The translations under genes were made by a program, and so were the position numbers. Below the pieces are notes generated by a model. The model searched no databases. It saw nothing but the letters and a program-made list of their open reading frames with translations, and was not told where the DNA came from. A DNA stretch of 64,000 nucleotides from Nilaparvata lugens (taxonomy: Eukaryota > Arthropoda > Insecta > Hemiptera > Delphacidae): assembly GCF_014356525.2 (NCBI RefSeq), contig NC_052516.1, positions 26,857,796-26,921,795 on the forward strand. The letters run 5' to 3'. Position 1 is the first letter of the stretch, and each line of letters starts with the position of its first letter. Below are positions 24,801 through 51,984 of the stretch, one piece after another.

Positions 24801-25148
24801 TCCACTGACTTTATAAACGTGTATCTCATTATAATAGAACACTTATGAATTCAAGGAAGCTGTCATTTATTATAAAAACACGTCTTGAATTTTTTTTAAA
24901 CTGTGTGTTTTTTGTTCCAGCACAAGAAGCTGGAAGCATGTATCATGAAGGACGTGAGGGACCGATACACAGCCACAGAGGAGATGTCCGAAGACACCTT
25001 GCCGAGCGGAGTGGGGGCTGAAATGCGCTCCATGAGGAACCAGAAGGACAAATCGCATCAGCTGGACGAGAACAGTATGGAGGCCGCCATTTACGAGTTC
25101 CTCTATGGAGGCGGAGAGAGTATATTGGATGTCGACATGCCATTGTAA
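15864..25148 (+). CDS. Secreted Cys-containing protein with Q/N-rich insert (possible OBP-like)
   Basis: Six coding exons join in phase: 15864..15974, 18371..18623, 19289..19446, 21557..22135, 23507..23704 and 24921..25148 (508 codons plus stop), all with AG acceptors and GTGAGT/GTGAAT donors. ATG 15864 lies 6 bp after an acceptor and starts a signal peptide (residues 1 to about 23: L-L-L-L-T-C-V-V-C-S-L-G). Mature cysteines: C42, C62, C360, C403, C409, C431, C440. Residues about 70-340 are Q/P/N-rich, with N-G-A-Q repeats (about 249-284). The C-terminal 150 residues look helical and charged and lack low complexity. The C431-x8-C440 and C360-x42-C403 spacings are those expected of C5-C6 and C3-C4 in insect odorant-binding proteins, which would place the insert between C2 and C3. 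That family call is inference; another conserved insect secreted family is possible. Gene structure: confident; function: not. Confidence 0.7.
16992..17863. mobile_element. Foldback element in intron 1 with satellite-like arms
   Basis: The ends are inverted repeats: CTACACCTTTTCCAA at the left and TTGGAAAAGGTGTAG at the right. Each ~300-bp arm is made of degenerate 20-25-bp units around GTAATTGAGAATAGT (left) and its complement ACTATTCTCAAATACAA (right). The ~270-bp centre is non-repeated and non-coding. It lies wholly inside intron 1 of the secreted-protein gene. Confidence 0.7.
17992..18340 (+). mobile_element. tRNA-derived SINE, copy 1 (intron 1)
   Basis: The head has a tRNA-like stretch (GTGGTCCGTAATCTAGTGG then CGCCTAGAGGTCC) but has lost the B box. 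The body matches the antisense copy at 49000..49330 through TCAGATGGGCACG, GCCCATTGACAG, CAAGGTGG and CCGCAAGxGACTCC. It sits 30 bp upstream of exon 2, in the sense direction. The - strand ORFs across it are incidental. Confidence 0.6.
18863..19249. mobile_element. MITE in intron 2
   Basis: Inverted ends AAATTTTTCCTACAGTTACC and GGTAACTGTAGGAAAAATAT, with AAAAGTGG versus CCACTTTT further in. It ends about 40 bp before exon 3. No coding capacity. Confidence 0.55.
20586..21520 (-). mobile_element. 5'-truncated LINE, antisense in intron 3
   Basis: The - strand ORF (21504..20593, about 303 codons) carries the RT core from just before the active-site box: Y-A-N-E-L then F-A-D-D-T, followed by K-W-L-R-E-N-L-L-T-V-N, the K-Y-L-G-T-I-V-D thumb block and a complete C-terminus. 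Everything upstream of the Y-x-N-x-L box (endonuclease, fingers) is absent. The frame is open throughout, suggesting fairly recent insertion. The truncated 5' end lies only about 40 bp from the exon 4 acceptor at 21556 and leaves its pyrimidine tract intact. It resembles the LINE at 55.7-58.5 kb in its thumb and C-terminal blocks. Confidence 0.75.
21777..21930 (+). repeat. Coding N-G-A-Q tandem repeat in exon 4
   Basis: AATGGCGCCCAA-type 12-bp words recur with spacers of 12 to 18 bp, giving seven N-G-A-Q (one N-G-G-A-Q) tetrapeptides separated by short Y/F/Q-rich linkers. Codon choice varies between copies (GGC/GGT, GCC/GCA/GCT), so it is not a very recent expansion. The repeats lie in the low-complexity insert of the secreted protein. 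Confidence 0.8.
22136..23506 (+). other. Intron 4 of the secreted-protein gene
   Basis: No exon or intact element recognised. At about 22190..22340 there is a weak tRNA-like stretch (GGTCTGAGG... GTGGGTTTTAATCACAC) that could be the head of another SINE. Confidence 0.3.
24325..24829. mobile_element. Divergent MITE in intron 5 with a 137-bp internal duplication
   Basis: Inverted ends: TGAAATTCATTTTATAAAGT at the left and ACTTTATAAACGTGTATCTCA at the right, in the same layout as the GAGGTCCAC family. Inside, AGCTCCGTACTGTGGCC starts two near-identical 137-bp tandem units (24418..24554 and 24555..24691). Confidence 0.6.
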
Positions 25149-25600
25149 TAGAAAACAGATCTGTGTTCTTGGAGTCTTGCGAGCTTATGTAGAAATGTGT
25201 GATTTTCTTTCAAAATATCGGTAGAGATAACAACACAAGACATGCCACTGTAAAGCAGGCAATTCACTGTCGATTTGTTGTCCAACTTGTTGGGCTAATA
25301 GTAGCTTCGTTTTCACCACTCACGCTCCGACTTGTTCTCCAACCTCAGTCTAGTCGGATTGGAAACAAAGGCTAGTCGAATGTCGGGCCTTCGTGTTGGA
25401 TCTCCAGATGATCCAACTCGTCCGAATAGACTTCCAAAAACCGATTCATGGTTCGCAGTCGGATCCAACATTGGATGTTGGACAACAAATCGGATAGTGA
25501 ATGACCTGCTTTACAGAAAACAGCTCTGTGTTTCTTGGAGTCTTGCAAAAACATGTAAAAATGTGTGATTTCCTTTCAAAATATCGGTAGAAAACAATAT
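25133..25600 (+). repeat. Tandem duplication of the gene's stop-codon region
   Basis: Unit 1 (25133..25237) contains the last codons and stop (GACATGCCATTGTAA) and the start of the 3' UTR. Unit 2 begins GACATGCCACTGTA at 25238, is interrupted by a MITE, and resumes at 25514 with AGAAAACAGCTCTGTG, CTTGGAGTCTTGC and CAAAATATCGGTAGA. Removing the MITE restores alignment with unit 1. Only unit 1 is used as the stop. Confidence 0.75.
25253..25511. mobile_element. MITE nested in the duplicated 3' UTR
   Basis: Inverted ends AAGCAGGCAATTCACTGTC and ATAGTGAATGACCTGCTT, continuing to GATTTGTTGTCCAAC and its complement. It is flanked by TA on each side (target duplication TA, left 25251-25252, right 25512-25513). 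The interior has inverted GATCCAAC-type words and no coding capacity. Confidence 0.7.
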
Positions 25601-27859
25601 TGTCAGATAACTGAGATACGCTACAGTAGTTACTACCTGCAATAGATGTGTGGAACCGTTACAAAATAACAGCAAAATAATTGTAACTAAATTGGACACT
25701 GTTATCAAAGATGTTGTAGAATTGTTCCACAATGAAATAGAAGCACAATTTGTGGTCTACTCTACTAGAATAGTTTATCGATATAACAGCTCGGTTTTCA
25801 AAGCCTATAGTCCAAATTTTGAGTTGTAGGTTGAGATAACTAAGTTCTCTGACAGTTAAAGTATTGCAGTAGAATGGACAACATGGTAAATTGTGTTTCA
25901 ATTTCATTATTTGTAGCTATATGAGGCAGATAATGTGGTAGATGTGAGATTCAATTATTAAATAATGGTTGGAAAGGGTTTGTAGTTGTAGTTGATGAGT
26001 AACTAACTGAAGCAGATGAGATTGAACTAGTTGAAATTGTTAAAATCGTTCAAAAAGGCAATTTCAGTATATAATATCATTTTGTAAAGTTTGCTAACAA
26101 TGCAGAATGTTGGAATAGTGGACAGAAATATTTTAGGTCTACTCGATAACTTTACTGAATAAAAAGGAAAATGTCAATTTCAAAAATGAAAGGACCTTGC
26201 ACGTTTTCACACAAATTACTTTCATGGGGTGCTAATTTAATATCTATCTGAAATAATTCAACTTCTTAAAACAATTATGAATATCTTAGAAAAATATTCA
26301 AAGATTGGAACTATCAATTCAGAAAAATTTGAGGGTTCTATACAGCATATAAGCGATTATTGAGAACGAACTCAGCCAAGTATGCTTTGGTTACCTAGCA
26401 ACCTATAAACAGAGCCAATGAGAACTATTCTAGTAGCTGGATGTTAGGCAGCTAAAGCGTGCTTGACTAAGATATTTCTTAAAAATTGCTTATGAATAGA
26501 CCCTGAATATTATTTTATTTATTCCAATTTTTAGCTTTAATTTATTCATTTCCCATCTCAAACCTTGGCTGTGACTCTTATTTATTGAACTTATTTATTT
26601 TTAACGATAAATTATTTATTTAACTTATTTTTATACTTTTCAACGACTAATATTAATTTATGAACGATCTGTTGCTTGAACATGATTTTAATATTGTGAA
26701 CAATCTAATCTTGTAAGTCAAGAACGACAACAAAACTGCTCAAAAATAGTTATGGTAATAATAATTGCTGTAATTTATTTATAGAAAGTGTATTTTCGTG
26801 AGTTCTAATTTTCATTATTGAGAAATTGCTCATTATTCTTGAATAAAAATGTTTTATAATAAACAGACTTCCCAATTTTTTATCTCCTTCCAAAGTTTCA
26901 AACTCCAATGGATGTCAGTTTCCATTACATCCGGTTGCCATTAAAACTTATAGTAGAGAATATTATTTACAGTAGAAGCTTGTACTATGTGTTTAATGAT
27001 AATAAAGAATTCTATTCTATTCTACATGTTTTAAAATTGGAAAAGTTTTGCTAAGACTTGGATTATTGTGATGGTAATAATGACTTACAGAAAATTGTTT
27101 AGTTTACACCAACATTAAATTCCTTCGCATCGTATTATTATAATTCGAAGAAAGTTGAAAAATATTCTATTTTCTAGTTTGGATACTGCATTTAAATTTT
27201 TCATGACGGATACGTTTAAAGGTGATTAGGATGAGGTTACCTAATGAGGATAATTTGAGAAATTTTTGAGTTAGATGTTATAAGCACACTTAAATAAAAG
27301 AAAATGTTTTTATATCGTCAATATTTTAATACAAAAAACTACACACAATTGCAATTGGAATGGTGTCATACTGTCAGAATGGTACAGTGAAAATTGACAT
27401 TTGCCTGAACATAGTACAGATTAAATATCCTAAAATTACGCTCTAAATGGTATAAAAATACAATTGATAGTGAAAAATAGAAAATACTCCAAATTTCTTT
27501 GGATTCAAATACGTAGTATTACTACTTAATTTTTCTCAAGTCTTATGAGCAGCACTCAACTTTTATCATGAATCGAAAGGATACATTTTTTATAATTATG
27601 TGCGAAGTATCTTATAATAATCTTACTGATAAATGAACAATGAACTGTATTAGCCTAATAGCTTAAAATAGTTTTTGTACCAAAGAGAATTTCTAAAAAT
27701 CCCAAAAACATAACTTGAGTGTAACATCGAATAATATGCAACATGCAACAAAAAAATACATACAACCCATACAACAATTCTATTTTGTAAACAAGAAGTG
27801 AAACCCTACATTGAATTCCTGTAACTGTATTTAACAGTCTTCAACAGACTAATTGAATG
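25601..27859. other. Region between the convergent genes; no gene seen
   Basis: AT-rich. At about 26960..27025 it contains a LINE-like tail, AATAAAGAATTCTATTCTATTC, with ATTCT tandem units. It presumably includes the 3' UTRs of both convergent genes. Confidence 0.45.
26158..26163 (+). terminator. Candidate poly(A) signal of the secreted-protein gene
   Basis: AATAAA about 1 kb after the stop codon. Another AATAAA lies at 26842..26847. Neither can be chosen without transcript data. Confidence 0.3.
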
Positions 27860-28848
27860 AGTTTACATCAAATTAACAGTCGTTTGGCCTGGTTAACTTG
27901 CCAATCTGGAACTATTCAATGTACTTATAACTTACAAATCATAAAATCTAAATTTGAAAACAAGCAATGAAAACACGTTTTGTATGTATTTCACAATGGG
28001 ACCATATTAAGGAACACATTCTCAAAAAACGTTGAACCAAAATTCTAGTTTAAGCCATCAATTGAAGCACATTATGATAAATGCGTCCATACATTGATTA
28101 AACGGGTTTAATAGTAAAACCAACTTTGGAGAAAGCGAACCTGAATCAACTAATTTTGTAGATTTACAAGGAAATAATGTCGATTCAGCCAGGTTAAGTT
28201 GGCAATCTCAAGTTATTTAATGTAAGTTACTTATAATACGCAGGAATAGCTCATACAATAAAACAACTTCGAAAACAACTAGTTGAGCAAACTTTTCATG
28301 TTTTTGAAAATAAGCTGCGAAAAAACGTTTTGGTAAATGTTAAAAATTTAACCGTATTAAATCAACCAATTTTGTAGATATAGAAGGAAGTAACAGTTAT
28401 TCCAACCAGGCTAGCTTAGCAATCTCAAATTATTCACTGAACTTATAATAAGCAGGAATAGCTTACCCATTGAACCAACTTTGAAAGCAACTAGTTGAGA
28501 ATGTTTGTATGAGTCTTCGACAGAGAATTTTGAACATTTACAAGAAGGTAATAGTAATTCTAGCCTGGTTGACTTGGCAATCTCAGCTATTTAATGGACT
28601 TGTAATACGCAGAAATAGCTCATCCAATAAATCAACTTTGAAAACAACTAGTTAAGCATGTTTTTGTGAGTCTTTTACAGAGAATTTTTAGCATTTACAA
28701 GAAAGTAACATTTGTTCTAGCCTGGCTGACTTGGCAATCTCAAGCTATTTGATAGACTTATAATATTAATTACTCATCCAATAACCCAACTTCAAAAACA
28801 ACTAGTTGAGCATGTTTTAGTGTATCTTAAATAGAGAATTTAGTAGAT
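27860..28848 (-). repeat. Tandem array of MCM7 terminal-exon copies
   Basis: Beyond the MCM7 stop, the last ~13 codons plus ~115 bp of 3' flank are repeated. Relative to the true site (28882..28890, revcomp TGGCAAGTC), copies of this word lie at 28728, 28571, 28413, 28196 and 27895; the spacing is about 157 bp at first, then 217 and 301. The first two copies still read C-Q-V-(S/N)-Q-A-R-x-x-(V/I)-T-F-L-stop; the further ones are degraded. Every unit also shares AACAACTAGTTGAGCATG and a GACAGAGAATTT-like word. They lie in the 3' UTR or beyond and are not translated as part of MCM7. Confidence 0.8.
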
Positions 28849-45656
<16,808 letters not shown>

Positions 45657-47567
45657 TTCAACTCAAATATTAAACACCCGGAGAACTGAATAATATCTGA
45701 AAAGAATAAGATATAGTATTTTCAAGTAAAAATACTAATAAATTGTTTGAAACATGTAATCACAGTAAAAGAACTATGTCTCAGTCACAGGTTTCAAGAC
45801 AAGAAGAGAGAAGAGAATTTCCTGAAACATAACCTAAAAACAAAGAGAAGCTCTTTTTGGCGGGTAAAAAGTTATTGCCAACATAACAACGATCAAAGTT
45901 GAGTTTGCCTATCATAATTTATATTAATATCAAAGATGATTCACAAACAAAAAAAATATGTTTGAAAAAATCTTAAATCATATAATTTTTTGATCTCTTA
46001 TTAGAAATATTTTAATGGAAATTGCATTTTTCAACTGATCTTCAGCAACAGCTGATGAGCACTGACAGATCGAAAACAAAACAAAATAAATCTAGATTGG
46101 CTAGAATTTGAAGTGGAAGGGAGTTACCTTCTTTTCGCATTTTATTAACGAAATTCAAATTTTAGGCTATAGTGCTTATTTAGTTGTGAGATTATAAATT
46201 ATAATAAATTTACAGATTTTAAATTAAAGGTGTTAGTTTATTAGTTATTTGCATCCATCTTTATTAAGTCTGAAGGTCTTTTTGTTTATAACAATTCATT
46301 GTTTGCATTGCTAAAACGTGATGATTACTGTATTTAAAAAAATGCTAAGTAACTGCTTCATGTGTTTTTAGCATTGGAGACTTTCCTTTTGACCTTTTGA
46401 AGCATGATTTGCAATTCAAATGAAGGAAAATTCTACGAATGGATTTCAACCTAGTGCAGCAAAAATTCTTATACAGACTTAGAATTCAACTAGAACTTTT
46501 ATCAAAAAGTGTAAATTAAAAAAGGATTTTCTAAAATGAGGTAACAATAATGTTGATTGAAAGTGTTTGTTAGCATGGTTTTAATAATTCTGTATTCTTT
46601 TCTACTTTTACAAGCAATACCTGTGGAATCAATTTGAATAGGAAATTTATTGGTTAGGCCTATTTTCCTGTTTGGTAACTGATCATTCTCAATGAAATGT
46701 TGATTTATCATCTTGTCACATTTCAATTCTTTTCTATTCATTTCGTGTTTATTGATGTTTGTATAAAAGTTGATAAAAAACCAAGTTATTTTCGCAGATT
46801 AATAAGGGAATATTAAAAACCTCACAACAAAACTGCAACTAGTCACGAGATGAAAGTAATATTCACATAAATTTTCCTCATCCATTCTGATATCTACGTT
46901 TCAAGCTATCAGCCTTTATAAGTCAATTTGCTAAATCACAATTCAATAAATTCTTTGATGTCAACACATTTTATACTTTCAAGAAAATAAAGGCATTTAT
47001 ATCTTCCGGTAGATTTGTGTATAGTGGTACGACATGTTCTTGTGGTTTCTATAATCAAATTATGAACGTGATAATATACTACTTACTTTATACTTCTCTC
47101 CTTAGTCATGACCAGATAACTGGATTGACTGTGTCAGAAAGTGGACCTGACTTGGTCCTTGTTTATTTACTATACTTACTGTATTAAATCTATACCCCAT
47201 AATTGATATTTTATGCAATAAATTCCAAAAAATTTAGGCTATTCCATTCTTTCCTATTTTATGCATAAAATGAATTAGCCTTTATCGAGTAAATTTGTAG
47301 AATAAAAGCAAGTCTTGATTATAATTATATAGGATTTTAAAAAATTTCAATAGCATGATAAATTTGTTAAGATTGATGTTTATGCATATATACATTGATA
47401 ATAATAATAATGGTTTTGTTCATAGGCCATAGCACAGGCTTGGCACTAGGGCATGTCCATAAGGGAACACGTCAAGATAAATAAAACCAAGTCCTTAAAT
47501 GAACAGTCAGAACGTAAAAAAGATAACTTAAATTACCCTATATTAGCCAATCTCCAATTTTTACTTT
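45657..47567. other. MCM7 upstream region; no other gene seen
   Basis: Apart from the E2F-like site and a possible 5'-UTR acceptor at 45697..45699, this AT-rich stretch shows no exon. Near 47400..47480 there is an AATAATAATAATAATGG run and a CATAGCACAGGC... segment that may be a LINE 3' tail. Confidence 0.45.
45856..45864. promoter_or_regulatory. Candidate E2F/DP site upstream of MCM7
   Basis: TTTGGCGGG in the context CTTTTTGGCGGGTAAAA, 200 bp upstream of the MCM7 ATG. It fits the E2F consensus TTTSSCGC-type core on this strand. MCM genes are classic E2F targets at G1/S, so the site is probably functional; this is inference from position and sequence. No TATCGATA (DREF) motif was seen nearby. 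Confidence 0.55.
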
Positions 47568-47683
47568 CCTTGCCCTATTACCATAGGTAAGAAAAGTATT
47601 ACTTTCCAAAAAATATAAGGTACCCTAATTTCATGTTTTTTATACGTTTCAAGGTCCCCTGAGTCCAAAAACATAATTTTTTA
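47568..47683 (+). repeat. Second copy of the 2.1-kb dispersed repeat (head only)
   Basis: CCCTATTACCATAGGTAAG, then ATAAGGTACCCTAATTTCATG, then CGTTTCAAGGTCCC and GAGTCCAAAAACAT match 2148..2255. The tandem 170-bp body is missing here. Confidence 0.6.
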
Positions 47684-47971
47684 CTTTTTTATCAATCGTT
47701 CTGAATTGTGACAATTTAGTACTGTAATTGAATAGGTCTTCTTGTATTCTGACTATTTTCTTATAATTTTTCTACACTTACATGTACACAATTTTTTATA
47801 TTTTCTGATTTACCAAGTTTTTTTGTATTATCTTACTTTACATTTAAGTTATGTAGTAGTTTGTACTGTACTTTATAGATTAATTGGTATCATTTTGTGT
47901 TGCATCCAATATATTTATATATGCATGTCAAATTTAAATGTGGAATGCTGGAATGCTGCTTGTGCAAGACG

Positions 47972-47973
<2 letters not shown>

Positions 47974-48049
<76 letters not shown>
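47974..48049 (+). repeat. (TA)n(TG)n microsatellite
   Basis: About 57 bp of alternating TA followed by about 19 bp of TG. Poly-(Y-I) frames across it are artefacts. Confidence 0.95.
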
Positions 48050-48290
48050 CTTGATTGCATTTTTATTGTCATGTCAATGCTATTAAGTCAGTAGTGCTAA
48101 TCTATTTTTGAATTTTATGTGATTGTGTCTATCATTGAATGTTTACGTTTGTTTGCTGTTGTTTTAAATAAATCTAGTTACAGAAATGTTGCTGTTATTC
48201 CATCAATGTGTTATCATTTATTTTTATTTTTTTATTGATGCTGCTTGAATAATTCATGCATGTTCATAATATACACAAATTTAAACCTTT

Positions 48291-48448
48291 CAAGCCGGGT
48301 CACACCTGTCATGCAGCGTTTCGATCCGATCACGTGCGACAACGGTCTAGAATGGTGCATGCCACACATGTCCGTCATGTGATCTGTCTCTACCCCTAGA
48401 AATGGGTCATGAGTAGAATCGGAACCCTGCATGACTGGTATGGCCGCT
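48291..48448. mobile_element. Small GC-rich MITE
   Basis: GCCGGGTCACACCTGTCATG... at the left pairs imperfectly with CATGACTGGTATGGCCGC at the right, and GTTTCGATC pairs with GAATCGGAAC inside. A related half occurs at 14107..14165. Confidence 0.5.
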
Positions 48449-48999
48449 TCTTTATTCGCAAAATATGTTTGGGATATTAGTTTTTTATTGTATTACAGTA
48501 CCGGGTCTGCAATTATGTTACCACAATGGTCTGCAAAAATAGATGGCAATGTGGTGATTTTCAAGTTACGGTACCATTCAATTTTTTAGGAGAGCCCAAA
48601 CTTACAAATAGTGGACAGTAGAAGACGGCCATATTGAATTGATGTCCCAGAAGATCAATGTATAGGCCCAAAACATAACCTTTTTTCATGTACATGTTAT
48701 AATATTATATTATATCAAATTTTGGGAACAGAATAGTTTTGGGCTATGCCTGTTGTTCTATCCCGATCATATTCATATGATTTCTCATATTGTATTAACA
48801 AATAGATAAGTAAATTAATAGATGAACAGTAAAATCATACATTCTTTTTGGTCCACAACAACCAACACATCAGGTCCACAGTTTACATTGCATCTTTCAG
48901 AAAAAATAATTATACGACGTATTTAAAGTAGCAGAGCATTGGCTTCCTCAAATTTCAAATATTCCTTCCAAAAAAATTGACTGAGTCGATAAAGAGGCC

Positions 49000-49330
49000 C
49001 TAAAAAATCTGCCCATAAAGTAAATTCTATGGCTTTTGTTGGTGGGGAGTCTCTTGCGGGAAGGTACCACCTTGCTCGAATCTGAGCTGTCAATGGGCTC
49101 TATGACAGTCATAATTCAGCCGGGATTGACAGTTTATCGTGCCCATCCGATAACATGGAAGTGACCTAGCTAATAATAATAAACTTTCTGTCCATAAAGT
49201 GACCATGCAGGGCATGCTCACAAGAGACAAGTCACTTAACTAGAAACAAATAACTTCTATTGATATCCGGGTTTGAACCCGGGACCTCTAGGCTACTTCG
49301 CAAGCACTAGACCATGGATTATCACTCCTA
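49000..49330 (-). mobile_element. tRNA-derived SINE, copy 2
   Basis: On the - strand the head reads ATGGTCTAGTGCTTGCG (A-box-like at 49304..49314), then CCTAGAGGTCCCGGGTTC and GGTTCAAACCC (B box, 49269..49279). The body matches the + copy at 17992..18340: TCGGATGGGCACGATAAA, GCCCATTGACAGCTC, CAAGGTGGTACC and CGCAAGAGACTCC. This is the better-preserved tRNA-like promoter of the two. Confidence 0.65.
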
Positions 49331-50597
49331 TTCTGCCTTAAAAGGCTATCGATCAGATAGCATAACATTTGAAACAAATTGGTACCTCGGTCGGAAGGGT
49401 GACTGCTTCAACATCGCAAGTTTTGTGAAATGCGATAGCTCTGCAATATAGTCTTGTATGAGATTGTTTGATAAAACCAAACTCAAGTCTTCTATGAACA
49501 ACCATATTTTTCCACCACATTAAAAAGCTATAAAATAAAGTTCTAAATACCAGAGGAATGTAGTTTAGATTATATTGGCATTAACTAGTGAACCGTAAAG
49601 GATGATAAAGATTACGAAAGTATTAGAAACACTCTTTATCACAACTTGTTGAATCCACATGTTATTCTTATCTGGTTATTTAATATCCAGTGTTGAATGC
49701 TGTTTTACTGAGTTATTATTGGAGTGCTTTATTATCTGCTTTAAAGCTCACATTTCCACACTTGATCACAGTATGATTCTTGAACAGTTTTAAACACGGG
49801 TTTTTAGTGCAAAGTACTACTGCCGTATTCTAAAATAATTTTTTGAAATGTTATTCCAAATAAGAATCAAACAGTTCGATTAAAAAATGTATAACTTCAC
49901 GATCAAATTTTGTTTTCAAACACTCATGATGGTGTTACTGTCAAAAATATGAAACCTAATTTTTCTAAAAGTTATAGTGTTGAGTTTTAACCATTTTATT
50001 TGGTATAACCAAAATATTCATAATTGCTAATGACACTAAAGTCTTTGTGACACTGCCAAATCCATGATGAATGTAGGCTACACATTTTTATGAAAGGAAA
50101 TTCTGTGGAAAATTCATACAGTATCTCTTTCGTTGTGTCACAGAGCAAATCCAGTTCACTGAAAATATTGTGAGTACCTACATTATATTTTGTTGTTATT
50201 TTCATAAAATTATTATGAAAAGCTCAAGTTTTACAGCTATGTTTTGTATAAATATTTCTTTTAATTTACGGTACACTATTTGAACCCTCCCATAGAAGAT
50301 TCAATAGGTGCTATTTTTATATTACCTACCAATATTCCTAACGAGCTGAATTTCAATTCATCTCCTGTTTTGTGTTTTATACAACGTTTTTTTGCAAAAA
50401 ACGAAACGAAGGCCCGCTACGCGTAAAATATGTAGATGATACAGGCTGTGGAAATACAATGTTGTGAATGAACCAGGAAGGAGTTTATTGCCTCATTTTA
50501 TCCAACAGGATAAAACTAAGAATATTAGTCAGCTTTCATATCAATATCAAACCACAAACCAAGTGAATTATCTTGAATATTGTACAAATAGAAATTC
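49331..50597. other. No gene seen
   Basis: AT-rich, with short unsupported ORFs only. Confidence 0.45.
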
Positions 50598-50772
50598 TTA
50601 ACCTGGATTCGCACACAATAGTGACAATATAATTCCCATTATGCTCTAATGGTATTCATTATAATGGATTATTTATCATACTCACTCGGTCGAACTGAGG
50701 GGAATGATCCAATTAGAACTTGTGAGAATTATTATATTTTCTCTTTTACTGTTATGTGTGAATCCATCTTAA
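50598..50772. mobile_element. MITE flanked by TTAA
   Basis: TTAACCTGGATTCGCACACA at the left pairs with TGTGTGAATCCATCTTAA at the right; TTAA at both outer edges would fit a piggyBac-type target. A half-copy with GCTGGATTCGTACATAACAG occurs at about 39886 in MCM7 intron 5. Confidence 0.55.
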
Positions 50773-51700
50773 TATTGGTGTTTTATACATTATGGTAATA
50801 TTGAAATGTGAGCAATGTTTCTCAATGAATACTTAGTCAATTTATTACAATAATTTTTAACAAAACCCCGAAATTCTGTGAGTTGCAGTATCGATATGAC
50901 AACAATCTGGATGGTAATAAATTTAATTTTTTTCAACTTCAATGTTTTCCCAAAATCCATATTTCCTTTTATAACTGAACTCAAATAGATCAACGCAGTA
51001 TATTAACATTTGAATAATAGTGTAATTTAAAGTGTTTATATTTGTGAACTAAATTAGAACAAAAGAGAACCCTTTTTGAGATTAACAAGGCTTTATCAAA
51101 CATTGATGAAACAGTAAAATAAAATTAATGAAACATGCAATTGAGTTGCTTAGTAACTAGTGAGCATATGATTATAGATCATATGATCAATATTATCACA
51201 ATTTGATTGATTGTTGAATAAACAATGGAATATATTTGCTGAATACACAGTAAAAGCTGATTATTCGATGATCGGATTTCTTGATCAAATAATACTAACT
51301 ACGACGTTATTTCAGAATTCACTTTTCGATCATTTAATGAACAACGCAGTGAGTAGACCTTTAATTGACACACGGCTATTTTTTGAGTGTAGTTTAAGGT
51401 GTTTCTAATCAAATGAAAACCAAACCTATTTTCTTCATAAGTGATCACTGGTATGTGGATAAACTACCAAAACGCTCCAGACTTCAGTAAGTGAAACCAC
51501 AGAAAGATACAAAATAATATAGAGTATTATATTCTCTTTGGTAGATAGATTGACCCTCCATTTTGAATTTGAATGCATTTACTCAGGCTATTCCAATTTC
51601 TTATGCTAAGTAAAAGGGATAAACAGTAGTTTTGAAGATTTCTCAACTAATCGAATGAATTAGGCTTATGATCACAGAAAAATATTTTTCTAAATTCTTA
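50773..51700. other. No gene seen
   Basis: AT-rich; nothing recognised. Confidence 0.45.
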
Positions 51701-51834
51701 GTGCCGGTTGCATAATTATGATTAAATGCCACAAAAACCAATCAGAGAAGGCTTTTTCGAAAAGAAATCTTCTCTGATTGGTTCTAGTGGAAGTTAATCA
51801 CGATTAAAATTTAACAGGCTTTTGTGCAACCGAC
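51701..51834. mobile_element. GTGCCGGTTGCA-family MITE, copy 3
   Basis: GTGCCGGTTGCATAATTATG at the left, CAGGCTTTTGTGCAACCGAC at the right. The centre AACCAATCAGAGAAGGC pairs with TCTTCTCTGATTGGTT. A small deletion has shortened the left arm. Confidence 0.7.
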
Positions 51835-51984
51835 ACAAGTATTTTCAATTGGACAATTTATTGTCTTGTAGGTACCTTAAAAATATTGTTATTTGATTTG
51901 AATAGACCAAAACTTCATGTTTCTATGGTGAGGTGTGCTTTATTTAATCTTTTATAACATTTTTATTATTAATTAATATATATT

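Noticed and set aside
47742..48094. ORFs with Y-I repeats
   Set aside because: Translation of the (TA)n(TG)n microsatellite.
49269..49314. tRNA gene
   Set aside because: A and B boxes are present, but the sequence between does not form a complete cloverleaf and it continues into a shared SINE body.
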